Assembly (NCBI RefSeq): GCF_013433315.1
Contig: NZ_WXVV01000018.1
Span: 1-64,000 of the forward strand
Source: Pseudomonas crudilactis
GTDB taxonomy: Bacteria > Pseudomonadota > Gammaproteobacteria > Pseudomonadales > Pseudomonadaceae
DNA length: 64,000 bases
Direction of reading: 5' to 3'
Translations under genes and position numbers: made by a program
Notes under the pieces: model-generated
What the model saw: only the letters and a program-made list of their open reading frames with translations
The model's database searches: none
Told to the model about the DNA's origin: nothing
Shown: positions 22,853-29,991 of the stretch, one piece after another
How the letters are laid out: each line of letters begins with the position of its first letter
Numbering within the stretch: position 1 is the stretch's first letter

Positions 22853-24210
22853 TGAGCGCGGCAAAAAAGAAGATCCTGCTCAACGCGTTCAACATGAACT
22901 GCATCGGCCATATCAACCATGGCCTGTGGACGCATCCGCGCGACACCTCGACGCGCTACAACACCATCGAATACTGGACTGAACTGGCGCAGTTGCTGGA
23001 ACGCGGACTCTTCGACGGGCTGTTCATCGCCGACATCGTCGGCGTGTATGACGTCTATCAGAACTCGGTCGACGTGCCGCTGAAAGAGTCGATCCAGCTG
23101 CCGGTCAACGATCCGCTGTTGCTGGTTTCAGCCATGGCTGCCGTGACCAAAAATCTCGGTTTCGGTCTGACCGCAAATCTCACTTATGAGCCGCCCTATC
23201 TGTTCGCCCGGCGCATGTCGACGCTCGATCATTTGAGCCGTGGCCGCGTCGGCTGGAACATCGTCACCGGTTATCTGGACAGCGCGGCCAAGGCCATGGG
23301 CCTGCGCGAACAAGTCGAGCATGACCGTCGTTACGATCAGGCCGACGAGTACCTGGAAGTGCTCTACAAACTCTGGGAAGGCAGCTGGGAAAACGGCGCG
23401 GTGCTCAACGACCGCGAGCAACGTATCTACGCCAACCCGGAGAAAGTGCACAAGGTCGAGCACAAGGGCGAGTTCTATCAGGTCGAGGGTTATCACCTCT
23501 GCGAGCCATCGCCACAGCGCACGCCAGTGCTGTTTCAGGCCGGCAGTTCCGATCGCGGTTTGCTGTTCGCCGGGCGCCATGCCGAGTGCGTGTTCATCAG
23601 TGGCCAGAACAAACCGTCGACCAAAGTTCAGGTCGACAAGGTCCGCGCCAGTGCAGTGGAGGCCGGGCGTAATCCTGAGGACATCAAGGTGTTCATGGGC
23701 CTTAACGTGATTGTCGGCGCGACCGAAGAGGCGGCATGGGCCAAGCACGCCGAGTACCTGAGTTACGCCAGTGCCGAAGCCGGCGTGGCGCATTTCTCGG
23801 CGTCGACCGGCATCGATTTTTCCCAGTACCAGATCGACGAACCGATCCAGTACGTGAAGAGCAACGCCATTCAGTCGGCGACGAAAAACCTGCAGAACAA
23901 CGATTGGACCCGGCGCAAATTGCTCGACCAGCACGCCCTCGGTGGTCGTTACATCACCGTGGTCGGCTCGGCTGAGCAAGTGGCGGATGAGCTGGAATCG
24001 TGGGTTGCCGAGACCGGTCTGGACGGTTTCAACCTGACCCGGATCGTTACGCCGGAAAGCTACGTCGATTTCATTGAGCTGGTGATTCCCGAGTTGCAGC
24101 GGCGTGGGTCGTACAAGACCGCGTACGACACCGGCAGCTTGCGCGAGAAGCTGTTTCACGGTGCGGGGCAATTGCCCGAGCAACACACAGGCTCCGCGTT
24201 TCGCCGCTAA
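22852..24210 (+). CDS. Flavin-dependent monooxygenase, NtaA/DszA type, in the sfnB operon
   Basis: This 452-residue member of the luciferase-like superfamily has the usual segments FDGLFIADIVG, ARRMSTLDHLSRGRVGWNIVTGYLDSAA and the C-terminal GLDGFNLTRIVTPESYVDFIELV. Its relatives include DszA and nitrilotriacetate monooxygenase. Coupled by a one-base overlap to the second sfnB, it probably takes the product of the SfnB enzymes (for example a sulfone) and cleaves a carbon-sulfur bond; this is inferred from the DszC-DszA precedent. Sulfur content is ordinary (several Met and Cys), unlike the two SfnB proteins. Confidence 0.87.
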   Translation: MSAAKKKILLNAFNMNCIGHINHGLWTHPRDTSTRYNTIEYWTELAQLLERGLFDGLFIADIVGVYDVYQNSVDVPLKESIQLPVNDPLLLVSAMAAVTKNLGFGLTANLTYEPPYLFARRMSTLDHLSRGRVGWNIVTGYLDSAAKAMGLREQVEHDRRYDQADEYLEVLYKLWEGSWENGAVLNDREQRIYANPEKVHKVEHKGEFYQVEGYHLCEPSPQRTPVLFQAGSSDRGLLFAGRHAECVFISGQNKPSTKVQVDKVRASAVEAGRNPEDIKVFMGLNVIVGATEEAAWAKHAEYLSYASAEAGVAHFSASTGIDFSQYQIDEPIQYVKSNAIQSATKNLQNNDWTRRKLLDQHALGGRYITVVGSAEQVADELESWVAETGLDGFNLTRIVTPESYVDFIELVIPELQRRGSYKTAYDTGSLREKLFHGAGQLPEQHTGSAFRR

Positions 24211-24213
24211 AAG

Positions 24214-24280
24214 CATCGCGAGCAGGCTCACTCCTACAGGGGAACGCATTCCAAATGTAGGAGTGAGCCTGCTCGCGATG
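24214..24280. repeat. Inverted repeat, family B (twin of 62910-62974)
   Basis: Arms CATCGCGAGCAGGCTCACTC and GAGTGAGCCTGCTCGCGATG are exact reverse complements around a centre with GGGGAACGCATTCCAAA. The whole element is almost identical to the one at 62910-62974, including the centre. Confidence 0.9.
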
Positions 24281-24330
24281 AGGCCATAACAAACACCACA
24301 AATTTCATGCACTGACTGGAAAAACCCATC

Positions 24331-25140
24331 ATGACCCAGAAAACCCTGTCCCACCCAGTCAAAGCACTGGCCCTGGCCCTCGGCCTGTTCAGCTCGGCCG
24401 TTTTCGCCGCCGACGCACCGTTGAAAATCGGCACCACCGCCGCCTTCGCCATCCCGCTGGAAGCTGCCGTTGAAGAGGCCTCCAAACAAGGCCTGAAAGT
24501 CGAGCTGGTTGAGTTCACTGACTGGATCGCGCCGAACGTCAGCCTCGCCGCTGGCGACATCGACGTGAACTACTTCCAGCACATCCCGTTCCTCGAAAAC
24601 GCCAAGGCCGCTTCGGGTTTTGATCTGGTGCCATTCGCGCCGGGGATCATCAACAACGTCGGCCTCTATTCGAAAAAATACAAAAGCTTCGATGAACTGC
24701 CCGAAGGCGCCAGCGTTGCCATCGCCAACGACCCGATCAACAGCGGTCGCGGTCTGCAACTGTTGGCCAAGGCCGGTTTGATCACGCTGAAGCCGGGCGT
24801 CGGCTACAAAGCCACCGAAGATGACATTGTCGCCAACCCGAAAAAGATCAAGATTCTGCAGGTCGAAGCCGTGCAATTGGTGCGCGCCTATGACGACGCT
24901 GATCTGGTCCAGGGCTACCCGGCCTACATTCGTCTGGCGAAGACCTTCGATGCCGGTTCGGCGCTGCTGTTCGACGGCCTCGACCACAAGGAATACGTGA
25001 TCCAGTTTGTTATCCAGCCGAAGAGCAAAACCGATCCGCGCCTGATCAAATTCGTCGACATCTACCAGCACTCGCCGGTGGTTCGCGCGGCACTGGATAA
25101 GGCCCACGGCAAGCTGTATCAAGCCGGTTGGGAAAGCTGA
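24331..25140 (+). CDS. metQ: MetQ/NlpA-family substrate-binding protein of the sfnB-linked transporter
   Basis: This 269-residue periplasmic binding protein of the NlpA/MetQ family has a signal peptide to about residue 27 (cleavage after VFA) and no lipobox cysteine, so it is soluble rather than a lipoprotein. Family landmarks are DWIAPNVSLAAGDIDVNYFQHIPFL, SVAIANDPINSGRGLQLLAKAGLI and QFVIQPKS. Linked to sfnB and a monooxygenase, it probably binds an organosulfur compound rather than methionine itself (inference). No methionine beyond the initiator and no cysteine. The start codon of the ATPase follows two bases after its stop. Confidence 0.88.
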   Translation: MTQKTLSHPVKALALALGLFSSAVFAADAPLKIGTTAAFAIPLEAAVEEASKQGLKVELVEFTDWIAPNVSLAAGDIDVNYFQHIPFLENAKAASGFDLVPFAPGIINNVGLYSKKYKSFDELPEGASVAIANDPINSGRGLQLLAKAGLITLKPGVGYKATEDDIVANPKKIKILQVEAVQLVRAYDDADLVQGYPAYIRLAKTFDAGSALLFDGLDHKEYVIQFVIQPKSKTDPRLIKFVDIYQHSPVVRAALDKAHGKLYQAGWES

Positions 25141-25142
25141 GC

Positions 25143-26264
25143 ATGACGGCCGCGATCCAACGGCGACTGGAGATTCCAGAGCCACACAATGCTGAAAAAA
25201 CCGAGCTTCACCCTGAGTTGAATCGCGCCCACGTACGCTTCATCGGTCTGGGCAAAACCTACAACGGTCGCCAAGGCCCGGTCGCGGCATTGCAGGGCAT
25301 TGATCTGGCGATCCAGCGCGGCGAAGTGTTCGGCATTATCGGTCGCAGCGGCGCTGGCAAGTCATCGCTGATCCGTACGATCAATCGTCTGGAACAACCG
25401 ACCTCGGGGCGAGTGCTGATCGATCAGGTCGACATCGGCGAGTTCGATGAAGACCGTCTTGTCGCCCTGCGCCGGCGCATCGGCATGATCTTTCAGCACT
25501 TCAATCTGATGTCGGCCAAGACCGTTTGGCAGAACGTCGAACTGCCGCTGAAAGTCGCGGGTGTGCCGAAAGAACAACGCGAGAAAAAGGTGCGCGAACT
25601 GCTCGAACTGGTCGGCCTGCAAGAAAAGCACAAGGCTTATCCGGCGCAGCTTTCCGGTGGGCAGAAACAGCGTGTCGGTATCGCCCGCGCGTTGGTGCAT
25701 GACCCGGATATTTTGCTCTGCGACGAGGCCACTTCGGCGCTCGACCCGGAGACCACGCAGTCGATCCTCGGCCTGCTGCGCGAGATCAATAAACGCCTGG
25801 GCCTGACCATCGTCCTGATCACGCACGAGATGGCGGTGATCCGCGAAATCTGCGACCGCGTTGTCGTGCTTGAGCACGGGCGGGTTGTCGAGCAAGGCCC
25901 GGTCTGGGAAGTGTTCGGCAATCCGCAGCACGAAGTCAGCCAGACCTTGCTCGCACCGCTGCAACACGCGTTGCCGGAAGAGCTGCAGAGTCGTTTGCAA
26001 ACGCAGCCCACCGCCTCCGACGCTGCTGTGGTGTTGCGTCTGCAGTTCACCGGCAGCGCCAGTGATGAACCGGATCTGGCCGCGCTGTTCACAGCGCTCG
26101 GCGGCCGGGTGAAGTTGCTTCAGGGCGGCGTTGAGCGGATTCAGGGGCATGCGCTCGGGCAACTGTTGTTGGCCATCAGCGGTTCAGCGTTCAGCGCCGA
26201 ACAATTACGCGAGCGCGCCGCACCATGGGCGCAACGAGTGGAGGTATTGGGTTATGTGGCTTGA
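25143..26264 (+). CDS. metN: MetN-type ABC transporter ATP-binding protein
   Basis: This 373-residue ATPase has Walker A GRSGAGKS (67-74), signature LSGGQKQRVGIARAL, Walker B ILLCDEATSALDPE, and a C-terminal NIL-type regulatory domain (about 295-373), which in MetN binds the transported substrate and inhibits transport. It carries about 30 extra N-terminal residues compared with E. coli MetN. The ATG at 25143 is chosen over a TTG five codons upstream that overlaps metQ. Its last 11 bases overlap the permease gene. Confidence 0.9.
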   Translation: MTAAIQRRLEIPEPHNAEKTELHPELNRAHVRFIGLGKTYNGRQGPVAALQGIDLAIQRGEVFGIIGRSGAGKSSLIRTINRLEQPTSGRVLIDQVDIGEFDEDRLVALRRRIGMIFQHFNLMSAKTVWQNVELPLKVAGVPKEQREKKVRELLELVGLQEKHKAYPAQLSGGQKQRVGIARALVHDPDILLCDEATSALDPETTQSILGLLREINKRLGLTIVLITHEMAVIREICDRVVVLEHGRVVEQGPVWEVFGNPQHEVSQTLLAPLQHALPEELQSRLQTQPTASDAAVVLRLQFTGSASDEPDLAALFTALGGRVKLLQGGVERIQGHALGQLLLAISGSAFSAEQLRERAAPWAQRVEVLGYVA

Positions 26265-26898
26265 TCGCTTGCTGCAAGGCTTTATCGACACCTTCCTGAT
26301 GGTCGGTGTGTCGTCGCTGATCGCCCTGCTGGCGGGGATTCCCATGGCGGTGATTCTGGTCACCAGCGACAAGGGCGGGATCTATGAAGCGCCGATACTC
26401 AATCGCGCCTTGGGCGCGTTCGTGAACCTGTTTCGCTCGATCCCGTTTCTGATTCTGATGGTCGCGCTGATTCCGTTTACCCGTTTGATTGTCGGCACCA
26501 CCTACGGTGTCTGGGCTGCCGTCGTGCCGCTGACGATTGCCGCCACGCCGTTCTTTGCACGGATTGCTGAAGTGAGTTTGCGCGAGGTTGATCATGGCTT
26601 GATCGAGGCGGCGCAGGCGATGGGTTGCCGGCGTTGGCACATTGTCTGGCATGTGTTGTTGCCGGAGGCGCTGCCGGGGATTGTCGGCGGGTTCACTATC
26701 ACGTTGGTGACCATGATCAATTCGTCGGCGATGGCCGGCGCGATTGGTGCGGGCGGTCTCGGCGACATCGCCTATCGCTACGGCTATCAGCGCTTTGACA
26801 GCCAGATCATGCTGACGGTGATTGTGTTGCTGGTGGCGTTGGTGGCGGTGATTCAGCTCGGTGGGGATCGGTTGGCGCGGGGGTTGAACAAGCGTTGA
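26254..26898 (+). CDS. metI: MetI-type ABC transporter permease
   Basis: This 214-residue permease has five hydrophobic segments and the MetI landmarks NLFRSIPFLILMVALIPFTR, the EAA loop EAAQAMGCRRWHIVWHVLLPEALPG and SAMAGAIGAGGLGDIAYRYG. The true start is ATG 26254 (MWLDRLLQGF); the longer frame overlaps metN. It completes the transporter and ends the sfnB run. The next gene is on the opposite strand 152 bases away, with the TccC island beginning there. Confidence 0.92.
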   Translation: MWLDRLLQGFIDTFLMVGVSSLIALLAGIPMAVILVTSDKGGIYEAPILNRALGAFVNLFRSIPFLILMVALIPFTRLIVGTTYGVWAAVVPLTIAATPFFARIAEVSLREVDHGLIEAAQAMGCRRWHIVWHVLLPEALPGIVGGFTITLVTMINSSAMAGAIGAGGLGDIAYRYGYQRFDSQIMLTVIVLLVALVAVIQLGGDRLARGLNKR

Positions 26899-27050
26899 GG
26901 ATTTCGCGAGCCACAACGCTTTGTGGCGTAGAGGTTGATGGCTTAGAGGAAAATCAGACTCCTCGCCATCTCGCCGTTGATTTGACCCGCTTGCTATCGT
27001 GACAAACTCTCATGCAGCAGTTCGTAATGGATATATATCCCCGCATGTAA

Positions 27051-29822
27051 TCAACGAATAGAAACATTCAATCCCGGATTGGCGAGACGAATACTATCCA
27101 CTGCATTTTGTAAGTACTCTGGAAGTATAGGTTTACCGTTGACTAAGCGCAGCTCGTCCAACGGCAGCACTACGATTTCTTTAACAGTAATGTTTTGAGA
27201 GGCAGGCATAGATTGGTGAACGGAAACACCTCCTTTCCCCACAACAATTACTTCGTTGTAAGGACGTTTATCACCAATCTTTTTCTGATCCCGCACCAAG
27301 TTGGTTGGTGTATCGATTTTATAGTGACTGGTCACTCCTTTTCTAGCATCAGGCACAGTCAGTTGACCGGAAAAAACAGCTTTGGCGAGCATTCCCTTCT
27401 CCTCTATGGTTTCTCCCCCAGCACCAATATGGTTAGGAAAAAAAGCATCAACCGGTGAAGTCCCAATGATGTTAGAAGGGGCGACATTTAATACAAACGC
27501 AATCTCTCCACGAGTGATTTTTTTTGAAGCCGAAAAACTCTCAACTTTTTCGTAACCTCGCGCCCCATTTCCTGCGGACGCTTCAGGTACAATTTTATTT
27601 ACCATCTTAGTATCACGATCTCTCAAATCTATCAGAGATGTACTAATCGCATCCCATGATGAAAAAAGCTTATCTGCGCTTTCAGTCAACAAAGCACTCG
27701 GCTTTGGAAAGTAAGGATCATTCAGCCTAAGCGTATGAACTATCTCTAGATCTGGCCCAATATCAGCCCATTCTTTAAGATTTTTCACGTTATCTTCGTA
27801 GAATTCATGAATTATAGGATCTGCAGCAATGGGACCCCTGGCAATATTTTTATTTCGTTTCCTACCATCGGGATCAGAGTTGATTACCGGTTGATTCCCA
27901 ACAAACAAATAAATATTTATTCCATCCACAACTCCTGCCGGATCCGGGCTAATCCACCGTTGTAACCATACGGCGCAATACCTATGCCCATAGTAATAAA
28001 GCCCGCTCGCGTCCCTCTCCTTGAGCGAATAACGGATAGTTTTGTACTTCGCCAGCAACGCACTTTTAGCCGCCCAGCACGCCGTGCCACCAAACGGGTA
28101 ATAGTGCTCCTGACTCAAAACTCCCGCGCCATCGTCCAACTCCAGAGTGCTGGAACCGAGATGATCACTCAGGCTGTAACGCAGTTGATCGCTTTCAGCG
28201 CCATCAGGCCAATGCAGCATTCGCACCTGATTACGCCCGGCTTCGACACTGATCACATGCCGCTCTTTTCCGTTCGCTTCGCGATGCACCTCAAGACCCG
28301 GCAGATAACGCACTTCTGATTTCAGGGTTTGCCCGGATGTCTGGCTGAGGCGTGTTTTACGCAACCGATGGCCGGGTCGATCGTAAACATAACCTTCGTG
28401 GTCATTCGGCTCGTCCTGGCGTTGCACCAGCGTCACTCGTCTCAATTGATTGCGCACATCCCAGCTCATGGCCTGTCCGCGCTGCAATTCCAACTGATTG
28501 CCAGCGAGATCAAACCCTTCCGAAATCTGCGGTTCTCCCGGTAGAGAACCATCGTCGCGCTGGGCCAGACTTCGATTGCTGTAAGCAGAGGTAAACATCG
28601 AAAAACCCGGCGCACCGCTGTGGTGACGGGAGATCAAATTGCCCGCTGCGTCGTAATCGAATGTCTGGGTGTAATTGCGCCGCTGATTAGGATCCAGTGG
28701 GGTTGGCAGCAATTCCGGTAACGCCGGGCCATGGCTCGGCTGGCTGACTTCCCAGCCCTTGGTTTCGACCAGTTGATGCAGGCTGTCATAGCGATAGCGG
28801 CTGACCGGTTCGATGCACTGCTGATTGAAGTAAGTCACGACCTGGGTTTTGTCTTCGAGGCTAACGATATTGCCCACCGGGTCGTAGACGTAATTTAAAT
28901 CTTGCAAAGGAGTTTGCGCGCCAACACTGGCGACCAGTCTGAGCAGCCGACCGTCATCACGGCTGTATTGCGCTTGGGTGATAACACCATTACCGGCAGT
29001 TTCACGCTCAATCTGTTCGTGCGCGTTGTAACGGATATCACTGACCAGGCATTTGGGTAGTTTGCCTTCACCGGTCGGGCGAAGCCATGTCGCGGAAAGT
29101 TCGCCCGCCACGTTGTATTGACGGGTCTGGACATTGCCCATGGCATCGGTCTGGTGCTGGAGTTCGCCCGTCGGATAGAAAGCGTAGCGAGTGACGTAGG
29201 ACTGCTCCTCCAGAAACACATCACGGTGTTCAGGGTCGCTGGGCCAGTCGGGCAGATCAAGATTCGTCAGCAGGCGCCGCGATTCCACCAGCTCGGCACC
29301 GGCCAGACCATAGTCGTTGAGGAGCCGGGTCCCCGCCGGGTCGTCATGGCGGATCAGGCGACCGCACTGATTGTGCTGGGCGAAGGCATCGCCAGCACTG
29401 GCGTAGGTCAATCGCTCAACCACATAAGGCTGTTCGCCACGTGCTTGCTCCGTCACAACAATCGGGCGCTGCAGGTCGTCGTGCTCGCGATGACATACGC
29501 TGCCTCGAGCATCCCACGAACAGCACGACGAGCCAGCCTGATCCGGCAGACTCAGCTGCCAACCAGCATCGACGCTGTCCGTCAGCAATGCCTGCCCGCT
29601 CAATCCGTACGTGGTGGCCAGGTTCGGCTTCGGCGCCGTTCCCCACAACCGCGGATCCCACGCCGCTATCTGACGTCCCGCCGCATCGAACACTTGCCGG
29701 GTAATGCGCGGGTCGATGTCGGGCGAGTCCGGATGCCGGCAATAGCCGACGCTGCGGATCATCAGCGAACGTGGATCAATGACCGACAGTGTCGGCGTGG
29801 CGGCGTCGTGATGAACATTCAT
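27051..29822 (-). CDS. TccC-like Tc-toxin C subunit / RHS-core protein, copy 1 (unknown C-terminal domain)
   Basis: This 923-residue protein resembles TccC of Photorhabdus insecticidal Tc toxins: TPTLSVIDPRSLMIRSVGY at the N-terminus, DSVDAGWQLSLPDQAGS, RYSLSDHLGSSTLELDD, EHYYPFGGTACWAAKS and the RHS core KTIRYSLKERDASGLYYYG. In known TccC the RHS shell with TcB encloses the C-terminal toxin, which is released by self-cleavage at conserved aspartates near the SPDPAG...SDPDG region. Here the variable tail starts at about residue 655 (27860 down) and is AT-richer than its surroundings. I do not recognise it. No signal peptide, no immunity gene, and no TcA or TcB gene in the window. Confidence 0.85.
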   Translation of the reverse strand: MNVHHDAATPTLSVIDPRSLMIRSVGYCRHPDSPDIDPRITRQVFDAAGRQIAAWDPRLWGTAPKPNLATTYGLSGQALLTDSVDAGWQLSLPDQAGSSCCSWDARGSVCHREHDDLQRPIVVTEQARGEQPYVVERLTYASAGDAFAQHNQCGRLIRHDDPAGTRLLNDYGLAGAELVESRRLLTNLDLPDWPSDPEHRDVFLEEQSYVTRYAFYPTGELQHQTDAMGNVQTRQYNVAGELSATWLRPTGEGKLPKCLVSDIRYNAHEQIERETAGNGVITQAQYSRDDGRLLRLVASVGAQTPLQDLNYVYDPVGNIVSLEDKTQVVTYFNQQCIEPVSRYRYDSLHQLVETKGWEVSQPSHGPALPELLPTPLDPNQRRNYTQTFDYDAAGNLISRHHSGAPGFSMFTSAYSNRSLAQRDDGSLPGEPQISEGFDLAGNQLELQRGQAMSWDVRNQLRRVTLVQRQDEPNDHEGYVYDRPGHRLRKTRLSQTSGQTLKSEVRYLPGLEVHREANGKERHVISVEAGRNQVRMLHWPDGAESDQLRYSLSDHLGSSTLELDDGAGVLSQEHYYPFGGTACWAAKSALLAKYKTIRYSLKERDASGLYYYGHRYCAVWLQRWISPDPAGVVDGINIYLFVGNQPVINSDPDGRKRNKNIARGPIAADPIIHEFYEDNVKNLKEWADIGPDLEIVHTLRLNDPYFPKPSALLTESADKLFSSWDAISTSLIDLRDRDTKMVNKIVPEASAGNGARGYEKVESFSASKKITRGEIAFVLNVAPSNIIGTSPVDAFFPNHIGAGGETIEEKGMLAKAVFSGQLTVPDARKGVTSHYKIDTPTNLVRDQKKIGDKRPYNEVIVVGKGGVSVHQSMPASQNITVKEIVVLPLDELRLVNGKPILPEYLQNAVDSIRLANPGLNVSIR

Positions 29823-29902
29823 GGTCACAAGCATCCTTTTTCACCTTCCGTGAAGAATGAGCGCTTTGGCGGTGTTCCGATACTGTAAGAACTAACAGGT
29901 GC
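28541..29902. repeat. Direct repeat, copy 1 (near-identical to 31611-32972)
   Basis: This stretch covers the promoter-proximal region and roughly the first 428 codons of the first TccC-like gene. It matches 31611-32972 at a constant offset of 3070 bases with few substitutions. The match stops abruptly at 29902/32972 (upstream side) and decays after the GSLPGE codons. Confidence 0.9.
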
Positions 29903-29991
29903 CATCCCGGCGCCACAGGCCATAGTATTTTGTCGTCAGTGCAGGGAATATCGGCAATCAGCAAGTCAGGATCGAAATTCCATCTGCAAAG

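Noticed and set aside
26899..27050. Immunity gene for the first TccC-like protein
   Set aside because: Only 152 bases separate its stop from metI on the other strand and no frame of useful size is present.
29823..29991. Immunity gene for the second TccC-like protein
   Set aside because: The 169-base gap holds the promoter-proximal repeat of the first copy and no credible frame.
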